NCBI GenBank assembly: GCA_002305755.1
Contig: DBQV01000069.1
Location: forward strand, 1-40,619
Reading direction: 5' to 3'
Source of the DNA: Christensenella sp. UBA1385
Lineage (GTDB): Bacteria > Bacillota > Clostridia > Christensenellales > Aristaeellaceae
DNA length: 40,619 nucleotides
Under the pieces are notes generated by a model. That model made no database searches. It was not told the origin of the DNA and worked only from the letters and a program-made list of their open reading frames with translations. The position numbers and the translations under genes were made by a program. Numbering within the stretch: the stretch's first letter is position 1; each line of letters opens with the position of its first letter. This document shows positions 15,662 to 23,244 of the stretch, piece by piece.

Positions 15662-16270
15662 ATGAAAGCGGAGATCAGAAACCCCGGGGGACTGGATATA
15701 GTGGAAGCTGGCCGCGTGTACCACGGCGCGGATCAGGACTGGTTCGGCACTGCCTGGCGGCGTCAGGCGGGCTGCGGGCCGACCACGGCGGCCAACCTGC
15801 TGCGCTATCTGGGCGAAAGGGCTGGGCTGACCCTGCCCGCCGCCGGCGCGCCGGAAATGCGCCGGCTGATGGACAGAGCCTGGGGCTATGTCACGCCGGG
15901 TCTGATGGGCCTCAACACCACGGAGGCCTTCCGGGAGGGCATGGACCGGTTTTTGAGGGAGACGGGCAGCCCGCTGCGCTGCCGCGTGCTGGACGTGCCC
16001 GCCCGCAGGGAGGAGCGCCCCTCGCGGCAGGCGGTGTATGAATTCTTGAAGGAGGCCTTTGAGGCCGATTCTCCCGTCGCCTTTTTGAACCTTGACCGCG
16101 GCGCGCTGACCAACCTGGAAAGCTGGCACTGGGTCAGCCTCATCGGAGCGGAGGCGGGGCCGGAAAGCCTTCTGGCCGCCTGCTGCGACAACGGGCAGCT
16201 GCGCACGCTCGATCTTGGGCTGTGGCTGCAAACCACGGCGCGGCGAGGGGGATTTGTGAGCGCGCGGTGA
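15662..16270 (+). CDS. C39-like (papain-fold) cysteine-peptidase-family protein
   Basis: The 202-residue protein has the papain-like start RRQAGCGPTTAANLLRYLG with the presumed nucleophile C38. A later SWHWVSLIGAE supplies a histidine (H156), and CCDNGQL could supply a third polar residue. This pattern is that of C39-like peptidase-domain proteins. No signal peptide or membrane helix is visible, so a cytoplasmic location is likely, and the substrate is unknown. The ATG at 15662 is preceded by GGATGGAG. It stands alone between divergent uppP and the polysaccharide operon and has the GC-rich codon use of the flanks, so it does not look like part of the polysaccharide island. Confidence 0.65.
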   Translation: MKAEIRNPGGLDIVEAGRVYHGADQDWFGTAWRRQAGCGPTTAANLLRYLGERAGLTLPAAGAPEMRRLMDRAWGYVTPGLMGLNTTEAFREGMDRFLRETGSPLRCRVLDVPARREERPSRQAVYEFLKEAFEADSPVAFLNLDRGALTNLESWHWVSLIGAEAGPESLLAACCDNGQLRTLDLGLWLQTTARRGGFVSAR

Positions 16271-16397
16271 GCTTGCCGGCTGACCGGAAAGTGGTCAGAT
16301 CGTCTGAAAAACCTGAAGAGCAGCAAAGGGAGCGCGAAAATGCTTGTTGTCCAAGGTGCCTGTTACTCCTGCAGCGCGATCGGAAGGTTTAATTTTA

Positions 16398-16426
16398 TTG
16401 ACACTGATCGGAAATAGTGGTAAATG
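16398..16426 (+). promoter_or_regulatory. Candidate promoter of the polysaccharide operon
   Basis: A perfect TTGACA (16398-16403) is followed after 17 bases by TAAATG (16421-16426), a poor -10; TATAAC follows at 16427-16432 but would need a 23-base spacer. It lies inside the 210-base gap before wecB, at the point where base composition drops (TTTAATTTTATTG just before). The poor -10 would fit a regulated promoter. I do not recognise a c-di-GMP riboswitch in this leader. Confidence 0.5.
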
Positions 16427-16480
16427 TATAACATGGGAAATCAGCTTATCAAGGGTGAACATGGTAAGCGGGGAGTGGAG

Positions 16481-17620
16481 ATGGGGGCCATGAAACGAGA
16501 GCTGGTGGTACTGAGCGTTTTCGGCACGCGACCAGAAGCCATTAAAATGGCACCATTGGTTAAGGCGTTGGAAGCAGCGGAAGGCGTCAACAGCCGCGTG
16601 TGTGTTACGGCTCAGCATCGTCAGATGTTGGATGCGGTGCTAAAGCAGTTTTCCATCGTGCCGGATTATGACTTGAACCTTATGAGAGACGGGCAAACAC
16701 TTACAACGATTACCACCGGTGTGTTGGAAGGTATGGCACCCGTATTGGAAACGTTGAAGCCTGACATGGTGCTGGTTCATGGGGATACCACGACTTCTAC
16801 AGCGGCGGCGTTGGCATGCTTTTATCATCAGGTGGCTGTTGGACATGTGGAGGCGGGCCTACGTTCTTTTGACCGCTATTCTCCTTTCCCTGAAGAAACG
16901 AATCGTGTGCTTACGAGCCGACTTGCTACGCTGCACTTCGCGCCGACTGAACGCAGCCGCATGAACCTGGAGAGGGAAGGTATCACACAAGGAGTCTATG
17001 TGGTTGGAAATACGGTGATTGATGCCCTTCATCAAATGGTGCGGGAGGATTATGTTTTTTCGGATTCGGCTCTGCGGGAATTGCCTCTTGAGGAGGGGCG
17101 CTGGGTGCTTATGACCGCTCATCGTCGGGAGAATCTGGGTCAGCCACTCAGGCAAATATGTTTGGGTGTTAAACAGATCCTGGCAGAGCATCCAGATGTC
17201 CATCTGGTCTACCCTATGCATCCTAACCCCTTGGTTCGTTCTGTGGTTACGGATATTCTTGGCGATGTGGAGCGAGTTCATCTGATCGAGCCGGTCGATG
17301 TAGCGGATATGCATAACCTTATTAAACGCTGCTATATGGTGATGACGGATTCCGGTGGACTTCAGGAGGAAGCGCCCGCCTTAGGAAAGCCGGTTGTGGT
17401 GCTTCGCACGGAAACAGAGCGCCCTGAGGTGGTGGAGAGCGGCTTGGCCATTCTGGCCGGAGTGAAGGAAGAAGATGTTTACCGTGTTGGATGCAGCTTG
17501 CTGAGCGATGCGGCGCTGTATCACCGTATGAGCCATGCGATTAACCCCTATGGGGATGGCGACAGCGCTGGAAAAATCGTGAAGATACTTCAGAGATACG
17601 CTCAGCAGCTCATGGGCTGA
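16481..17620 (+). CDS. wecB: UDP-N-acetylglucosamine 2-epimerase (non-hydrolysing)
   Basis: This 379-residue enzyme interconverts UDP-GlcNAc and UDP-ManNAc in the cytoplasm. Family motifs are complete: VFGTRPEAIKMAPLVKALE at the start, VLVHGDTTTSTAAALAC, GHVEAGLRSFDRYSPFPEE, and TDSGGLQEEAPALGKPVVVLR near the C terminus. Two starts are possible: ATG 16481 with GGGGAG 5 bases upstream, or ATG 16490 with GTGGAG 9 bases upstream; the protein differs by three residues. It is the first gene of the polysaccharide operon, so UDP-ManNAc is the likely activated sugar for the synthase downstream. It may be an extra copy besides a housekeeping epimerase used for wall polymers; that cannot be checked here. 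Confidence 0.93.
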   Translation: MGAMKRELVVLSVFGTRPEAIKMAPLVKALEAAEGVNSRVCVTAQHRQMLDAVLKQFSIVPDYDLNLMRDGQTLTTITTGVLEGMAPVLETLKPDMVLVHGDTTTSTAAALACFYHQVAVGHVEAGLRSFDRYSPFPEETNRVLTSRLATLHFAPTERSRMNLEREGITQGVYVVGNTVIDALHQMVREDYVFSDSALRELPLEEGRWVLMTAHRRENLGQPLRQICLGVKQILAEHPDVHLVYPMHPNPLVRSVVTDILGDVERVHLIEPVDVADMHNLIKRCYMVMTDSGGLQEEAPALGKPVVVLRTETERPEVVESGLAILAGVKEEDVYRVGCSLLSDAALYHRMSHAINPYGDGDSAGKIVKILQRYAQQLMG

Positions 17621-17657
17621 CACAGGTTTACTACCGAAGACGGGAGCGTTGGAGCGC

Positions 17658-19259
17658 ATGGCTATGAAGGATAGAAAGCTCACAGGGCTGTTTGGCGTGC
17701 TGATCGTTCTTAGCGTGTTGCTGGTGCTCTCGATAACGGTGATAGTCCTGCTGCTGAGACTGAACTCCCGGGACGTCCTTACGATATCCCCTACAGTTTC
17801 TCCGGATGCTGAGAAGCTGCTAAATGCTTCTGATCTGGAACCGGATCCTTTGCGGCTTTACCGCAGCTATGAGGGGATACTGAAGAATGGCAAAGGGGAG
17901 ACGATTGAGCTGTCCGATTGGCGAGGACAGCCGGTGCTGTTATTGTTTTGGTCCAGTTGGTGCGAGGATTGCAAGGGCTTCCTGACGGAAGGCTTTTCTG
18001 ACGCAGCTGATGCGGCTGCAGAATTGGGAATTCCACTTCTTCTGGTATGCCGAGAGGGAGTTCGAGGAGATGATTATGCCCGGGCCTCATCGGTGCTGCA
18101 GGATATGGGGCTACAATATGATACCTTCATGGATCCTGACGGGCTGCTGTATACCGCCCTGGGGTTTCATAGTGTGCCCGGCCTTGCGGTGTTCGACGGA
18201 GGGGGACGTCTGGTTCTGAACACCAACAATATGCCGAGCGATACGAGTATCCGCAAGATCATTGATTATGCTCGTGGAGGCCAGCAGCAACTGTTAGAAG
18301 CCTTCGTGCGAGGGCTCATTCAACCTGACGGTCTGATGACCGCCAAGTACAGCATAGAGGGCGGCAGCGCTAACGCTGGAGATGTTGTGCTCTCTGAGTC
18401 TGTGGGACTGCTGATGTGCTATGCCCTTGGACAACAAGATCAAGCGCTCTTTGATTTAGTGTGGCGGGCCGGGTATGAACATCTGTTTGAAAACGGCCTG
18501 TTTGCCTGGAGAGCAGTTGGAGGAAAACGAGAGGATGTCAACTCCTCCTTAGATGATTTACGGATCTTGGACGCCCTTTATTCTGCCAGCCAGCTATGGG
18601 GCGGCGATTATCGCACGGATGCTGCAAAATTGGCTCATTCTCTGTATAACGGAGTAGTTTCTGAGCAAATTATGAGGGACTTCGCTCATTTGACGGATGG
18701 GGAGATGTCTGAGCAGGTAGCCCTGTGCTATCAAGATCCAGCCGCAATGAGGAGACTGGCCAACCTGGATGTCAGGTGGAGCGGGGCTGCCGCCAAGGCT
18801 GAAGAGCTGCTCAAGAATGGAATCATCAGCGAGGAGTTTCCTCTGTATTGGCCCCGATACGATGTGTCTTTGAAAGAATATATCGGAGACGACTTGCATA
18901 CTGCTGAAGCGCTTGTGACCGTGTTACACGCGGCGCAGGCAGGCCTTATCCAGGAGACTACGCTGAAGTGGCTGGAGGACAGTCTGAGACAAGGCCCGCT
19001 TTACGCCAGATACAGCAGCAACGGACAGGTGTTGCCTAGATATGCATATGAATCCACGGCGGTATATGCCTTAGCCGTGCAGATTGGTCAATTTACGGGG
19101 CATACTGAATTGACCCGCCTTGCTTTGGCCCGGATGGAGCGCATGAGATGCTTTGAAGGGGCGCTGACGGGAGCCTACGGACAGATCACTGATGCCGCTT
19201 TCTACGCTTATGATGCACTGCAACCTTTGCTGGCGTGGCAGAGCCTCAGCAATCACTGA
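17658..19259 (+). CDS. Membrane-anchored thioredoxin-like / GH8 glycoside hydrolase fusion (YdaJ/PssZ-like)
   Basis: The 533-residue protein has one N-terminal membrane helix (about residues 9-33). A TlpA/AhpC-like thioredoxin domain follows (about 65-205) with the redox motif SSWCEDCKG (C102, C105) and the cis-Pro segment HSVPGLAVF. A GH8-like (alpha/alpha)6 domain spans about 212-533. GH8 landmarks are LSESVGLLMCYAL (candidate acid E247), DLVWRAGYEHLFENGLFAW, and NSSLDDLRILDALYSASQLWG (candidate base Asp 299/300), the last matching the DxD-xA-AL-x-A-xxWG block of BcsZ-type enzymes. It should face outside and trim the polymer, as BcsZ, PssZ or YdaJ do. The start is ATG 17658 or 17664. It lies 37 bases after wecB. 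The fusion is unusual; the GH8 call is by motif only. Confidence 0.8.
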   Translation: MAMKDRKLTGLFGVLIVLSVLLVLSITVIVLLLRLNSRDVLTISPTVSPDAEKLLNASDLEPDPLRLYRSYEGILKNGKGETIELSDWRGQPVLLLFWSSWCEDCKGFLTEGFSDAADAAAELGIPLLLVCREGVRGDDYARASSVLQDMGLQYDTFMDPDGLLYTALGFHSVPGLAVFDGGGRLVLNTNNMPSDTSIRKIIDYARGGQQQLLEAFVRGLIQPDGLMTAKYSIEGGSANAGDVVLSESVGLLMCYALGQQDQALFDLVWRAGYEHLFENGLFAWRAVGGKREDVNSSLDDLRILDALYSASQLWGGDYRTDAAKLAHSLYNGVVSEQIMRDFAHLTDGEMSEQVALCYQDPAAMRRLANLDVRWSGAAAKAEELLKNGIISEEFPLYWPRYDVSLKEYIGDDLHTAEALVTVLHAAQAGLIQETTLKWLEDSLRQGPLYARYSSNGQVLPRYAYESTAVYALAVQIGQFTGHTELTRLALARMERMRCFEGALTGAYGQITDAAFYAYDALQPLLAWQSLSNH

Positions 19260-19299
19260 TGCTTTAGGGTTGCTCATTGTATTGGAAGGAAGAAACGGC

Positions 19300-20823
19300 A
19301 TGAAGTGGATCGTCATGGGCCTGAAGGGAATAGCAAAGCTCTGGTTTCTGGCGGGAAATCAGATTCGCCGTTTTGACCGTTCCATGCGTGATCGTTATCG
19401 GCCCAACCGCCTTGCGTGGGCTGCTCTGTTGGTGATGGCGTTACTCATGAGCCTTATGCTGTTTGTACCGCCGTATCTTGGCCTATCAAATGACGGCAGC
19501 TTTGATGCCATATTGTCTGATACGGGCCTTTCCAGAATGAATCCGCAGGATACGAAGGCCTATTTCAATTACTATGAGCGCACCTATCGCATTGATGAGA
19601 GCGTCAACCGCTCCGGCACTACGCCTCTTCCGCTCCAGTGGATGATCTCTTTCGCTATAGGAATCGATACTCTTTTCACCAACGATACAGTGTTTGACTT
19701 GCGCTTCCTGGCAGCGCTGTATATGTTCCTTTACCTTGCTTTACTTTACCCATTCTTACACTTCATTTTTCAGCGTGTACCTCGATATTCTGAGGGCTTG
19801 TTACTGGCGGCCATGAGCGTCTTGGTGTTTGCGGATTCCACCATGGTCGTGCGGTTTGCTTCACTGTATACCTCTCCCCTGGAAGGCTTGGCGTTACTCG
19901 CTTTGCTCGATGTGCTGTTTCTGCTTTCTGGGGATGGCTTTAAGGGTCTGTGCATGGTGGCGATGGGAGGATGTGTCACACTTTTGACGCTTGTCAACAA
20001 ATACTGCGCGCTGCTGGGTATTGTGGCTTCATTGGTATATTGGAAGATGTTCTATCAGCAGCAGGGCTTGCCACTTCGGATGCTGAGCCTTATCATGGCA
20101 ATAGCGATGTCGGTTTTGGGTGTCGTGTACACCGGACGGATGATTGATAAACAGACTTCGGTTGAAAAGTATAATCAAATGACCAGAGGCGTGCTTTTTC
20201 AGGCGGACATCCCCACCAAAGCTCTTGAGTTTTTTGGGATTGACGCACGATACTCGGTGCTGACCGATACCTATGGAGATCAAGAGTATCCGGTGGTCCT
20301 GCCGGATGAAGGCTTGCTGGATCAGGGGTTTTTTGACCACTACGATACACCGCGCGTTTTATTTTACTATTTGCTCCACCCCACATCCCTGCTTGGAATG
20401 TTTGATCGCGGGGTACATCAGGCCTTTATCTCCCGCTCTGATTACAGCGGCACCTATGAGGAGAGCGTGGGACTGCCGCCGAAAGCCAAGACTCCGTTCA
20501 TGAGCGTTTGGTCGACCTTTAAAGAACAGAGCGCACCGAAGACTGTGGGTACGGTATTGCTCATCGCAGCAGCACTGCTGAGAAAAAGCAAGGGAAAGAG
20601 AGAAAACCAAGTAAGAAATGACCGTTACCGAAGGTTGCTTGGTGTATTTATCATGATGGCCGTGCTTGAAATGCTGACTGTGTTGTTGATGTCTGGGGAC
20701 AGCGAGCTTCTACGTGAGCGATTCTTGATGGGGATGACCATTGACCTGCTGTTCGTGTTGCTGGTAACAGAACTGCTGCACAGGACAAAGAGTATCGATG
20801 TTGATGAGGAGAGCGTGTCGTGA
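19300..20823 (+). CDS. Polytopic GT-C-like membrane protein (WsfD-like module, single copy)
   Basis: The 507-residue protein has around ten membrane helices. A conserved acidic first outer loop has SNDGSFDAIL (N64-D65-G66). Further motifs are RFASLYTSPLEGLALLAL (about 186-203) and RVLFYYLLHPTSLLGMFDRG (about 352-371). The same three motifs occur twice in the 1004-residue protein encoded at 31044-34058. An acidic loop after the first helix of a polytopic enzyme is typical of GT-C glycosyltransferases using polyprenyl-phosphate sugars; similarity to the WsfD hexose-transferase family is a guess from memory. The ATG at 19300 follows GGAAGGAAG. Its stop overlaps the next start (GTGA). It is inserted between the ydaJ-like and ydaK-like genes. 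Confidence 0.65.
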   Translation: MKWIVMGLKGIAKLWFLAGNQIRRFDRSMRDRYRPNRLAWAALLVMALLMSLMLFVPPYLGLSNDGSFDAILSDTGLSRMNPQDTKAYFNYYERTYRIDESVNRSGTTPLPLQWMISFAIGIDTLFTNDTVFDLRFLAALYMFLYLALLYPFLHFIFQRVPRYSEGLLLAAMSVLVFADSTMVVRFASLYTSPLEGLALLALLDVLFLLSGDGFKGLCMVAMGGCVTLLTLVNKYCALLGIVASLVYWKMFYQQQGLPLRMLSLIMAIAMSVLGVVYTGRMIDKQTSVEKYNQMTRGVLFQADIPTKALEFFGIDARYSVLTDTYGDQEYPVVLPDEGLLDQGFFDHYDTPRVLFYYLLHPTSLLGMFDRGVHQAFISRSDYSGTYEESVGLPPKAKTPFMSVWSTFKEQSAPKTVGTVLLIAAALLRKSKGKRENQVRNDRYRRLLGVFIMMAVLEMLTVLLMSGDSELLRERFLMGMTIDLLFVLLVTELLHRTKSIDVDEESVS

Positions 20824-21683
20824 AAAAAAACGAATGGCAGGCTCAAATGCAACGGGATTTGGCCATGCTGGTGTTGATCCTTTGGGCTATTTCGCAGGCT
20901 TTGATCTTGGCGTTTGCGGTACCGGAGATGCGCGTTACCTACCTGGTGATGCTATTTGCCATGGGGATATCGGTGCTGATAGGATATTTTGGCTATGCAT
21001 CGATCAGCCTGATGCTTGCTGCCGGTCTGACCGTGATTTGGATTACATACAAGATTCATGGCGTGTATGTGCGAGGAGAAGTGCTATATCTTCTGGATTA
21101 TGTACTCACGCCAATGCCTTTGCTTGGGGCGGTAGGGGGCTGGTTGTATTGTTTAGGCTTTCAGAGCATCAATACCGAAAACACCATGCTCCGTCAACAA
21201 GTGGAGGAGCTGGTGCTGGTGGACGACGTCACCGGCATGTACAATCTTCGTGCCATGTATAGAGATCTGCAGGTCATGATTCATTACAGCGCGCGAAATG
21301 ATCTGCCTGTGTCCCTGATGGAGATTGGCTTGAGATATGAATCAGAGTTAAGAAGAATGCTGCCATCCAGTAGTTTTATTGATCTGCGCAGGCAGATGTG
21401 CGAGGTCATCCAAGACAGCGTTCGTGTGGAGGACCGAGTGTATTCCGTGGATGACAAGGGATCGGTGATGATCATGCTGACTGCTAACGAACGCGACAGC
21501 GGAATTGTTCGCGCCCGCATTTTGCATGCGCTTGCAACCACGACCAAGTTCAATGATATCCTGGAGGCCGGAACTAAGGTAGATGTGCGTGTCGCCTGCA
21601 AACAGTATCATGAGGAACTCTACGGTAAGGATATGATTCGTTTTCGCAAGGCAGTGGAAGCAGAGCTGGTGTATGATGTATAA
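20820..21683 (+). CDS. Membrane c-di-GMP receptor candidate with degenerate GGDEF domain (YdaK/PssE/PelD-like)
   Basis: The 287-residue product has four membrane helices (about residues 14-33, 39-56, 59-77, 88-112), a short coiled linker (NTMLRQQVEELVLV) and a GGDEF fold starting at DDVTGMYNLRAMYRDL. The active-site GGDEF is replaced by DDKGS (211-215), so it cannot make c-di-GMP. The inhibitory-site motif RxxD is kept as RVED (202-205), exactly five residues before, as in real diguanylate cyclases. That combination defines c-di-GMP receptors such as YdaK, PssE and PelD that switch on polysaccharide synthases. The start is GTG, overlapping the previous stop by 4 bases, with GAGGAGAG upstream. 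The next gene overlaps its end by 11 bases. Confidence 0.88.
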   Translation: MKKNEWQAQMQRDLAMLVLILWAISQALILAFAVPEMRVTYLVMLFAMGISVLIGYFGYASISLMLAAGLTVIWITYKIHGVYVRGEVLYLLDYVLTPMPLLGAVGGWLYCLGFQSINTENTMLRQQVEELVLVDDVTGMYNLRAMYRDLQVMIHYSARNDLPVSLMEIGLRYESELRRMLPSSSFIDLRRQMCEVIQDSVRVEDRVYSVDDKGSVMIMLTANERDSGIVRARILHALATTTKFNDILEAGTKVDVRVACKQYHEELYGKDMIRFRKAVEAELVYDV

Positions 21684-23244
21684 ACATAGACACGCAGCGC
21701 CTCTGGTGATGATCGTACTGCTGCTTTCGGCCTGTATATACCCCTTTTCAGCTCGGACGGAGGCGCGCCGAATACTGGTACTGAGAGATGCTGACGGAGA
21801 TCGCGTATCAGAAGCAAACCTATTGGAAATCGAGCGTTATCTATCGTATAGCGGGCTTTGGTGCGATTACGCGGACGCTTGGGTGCAAGCAACGCTGGAT
21901 TCTTATGATGCCGTGATCGTAGTGATGGCGGAAGGCCGTGCTTTGAATGAAAAAACAGCACGAGCGTTGCGCGAGGGGGAACTGCCGGTATTCGTCGCGG
22001 GCGGCGGCGCTATTCAACAGCTGGTGCCGACAGTAGAGATACAGGGATCAATTGTGGTACGCCTGGAAACTGAGACTGGAGAAACAAGCGACAAATTGCT
22101 CACTCAGAACAGCATTGTGCTCATGGAAGGTGAAAATGCGGTGCTGGGAGGAACGCTGTTTGTCGGAGATCAGCGTTATCCTTTATGCAAGACGACCGAG
22201 AGGATTACGCACTTGGCTTACTGTGATGCCAGTGATTCTTTAATGGCCGCGATGCTTGCTACCTTTCTGCAGGCCTGGATGTGGCCCTACCATAATGATC
22301 CTACCGTTTATGGTCAGTATCTGGTGCTGGATCAGGTTTATCCATTTTATGAGCCGGCTGATCTTATGGCCGTCACAGACATGCTTATGGAGGAAGGCGT
22401 TCCTTACGCCGTGAGTGTAATGCCTGTGTACGCAAACGCAGACTATCCTGCGATGAAACGCTTTTGTGAATGGCTGCGCTACATCCAGTCTAAGGGCGCG
22501 TGCATTGTGCTGCATGCCCCCCTTGTTACATTGGAAAACGTAGACATGGAGACCTACAAGAAGCAGCTGAACACGGCTTTTAATGCCTATTCCCGCTATG
22601 GCGTGTACCCGCTGGCTATTGAGGCTCCGGAGGTTTATTTGTTTAGCAAGCGAGGGCTTGAAGCGATTCAGGGCTTTCGTACGGTGGTGCTGTATGAAAG
22701 TGATGAACAACTCGGCGACCGAGCGGATGGGGCCAGCCTGGCTTGGCATGATGGTCATCAGGTCATCGCTCCGTATCTTCATGAGGGCGGAGCGATCACC
22801 ACAGCCTATGCGCAGGCAATCTATCTCAACGTGAACGAGGAAATACCTGCGCTTCGCGGATTTGTTCAGGCGCTGAAACGAAGCCAGCGTGTTCTAAAAA
22901 GCCTGACGGATCTGGAAAACTCCGTTTATGTTGGCAATGACTATGTGAATCGCAATGCGCAAGGCGTGATTGAGGTCAACGGCGAACTCGTTGATCTGAC
23001 GTATGAACCCTTTCAGTACGAGGAATACAAATTCCAGAGGGGGCTTGAAGAGTACCTGACCAGTCAAATAGAGACCAGCAATAAGTTAATCATGGCTTTT
23101 GTCCTGGTGGCAGGGAGCTTCTTTGCCGTTGCCATTGTGCTCTCTCGCCGTGCCATGAAAAGGGATATCTTGCATCAGAAACGATATCAACATGCGACAG
23201 AAAGAAACGGGAAGGCCCGATCGGGCAAAGGGGAGCGTGGCTGA
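21673..23244 (+). CDS. DUF2334 (polysaccharide-deacetylase-like) membrane protein, YdaL-like
   Basis: The 523-residue protein has an N-terminal hydrophobic segment ending in LLLSAC (lipobox-like, Cys21) and a C-terminal membrane helix (about 475-497, LIMAFVLVAGSFFAVAIVL) followed by a basic tail. Most of the protein therefore lies outside. Residues ~30-200 look like a flavodoxin/glutamine-amidotransferase-like alpha/beta unit (VIVVMAEGRALNEKTARALR, VFVAGGGAIQQL). The DUF2334 part begins at YLVLDQVYPFYEP (D220) and continues through EGVPYAVSVMPVY to GACIVLHAP (H281). The second Asp and the HxxxH usually expected for metal binding are not obvious, so it may be non-catalytic. It overlaps the ydaK-like gene by 11 bases and directly abuts the GT2 gene. 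Confidence 0.78.
   Translation: MMYKHRHAAPLVMIVLLLSACIYPFSARTEARRILVLRDADGDRVSEANLLEIERYLSYSGLWCDYADAWVQATLDSYDAVIVVMAEGRALNEKTARALREGELPVFVAGGGAIQQLVPTVEIQGSIVVRLETETGETSDKLLTQNSIVLMEGENAVLGGTLFVGDQRYPLCKTTERITHLAYCDASDSLMAAMLATFLQAWMWPYHNDPTVYGQYLVLDQVYPFYEPADLMAVTDMLMEEGVPYAVSVMPVYANADYPAMKRFCEWLRYIQSKGACIVLHAPLVTLENVDMETYKKQLNTAFNAYSRYGVYPLAIEAPEVYLFSKRGLEAIQGFRTVVLYESDEQLGDRADGASLAWHDGHQVIAPYLHEGGAITTAYAQAIYLNVNEEIPALRGFVQALKRSQRVLKSLTDLENSVYVGNDYVNRNAQGVIEVNGELVDLTYEPFQYEEYKFQRGLEEYLTSQIETSNKLIMAFVLVAGSFFAVAIVLSRRAMKRDILHQKRYQHATERNGKARSGKGERG

Noticed and set aside
16280..16298. Hairpin CTGACC/GGTCAG after the C39-like gene as terminator
   Set aside because: Only 6 bp and no T run follows.
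16271..16480. c-di-GMP riboswitch in the leader of the polysaccharide operon
   Set aside because: No GEMM-like conserved core was found; control is better explained by the dead GGDEF protein.
20820..21683. Active diguanylate cyclase
   Set aside because: The GGDEF signature is DDKGS, so catalytic glycines and acidic residues are not in place; receptor function is the better reading.
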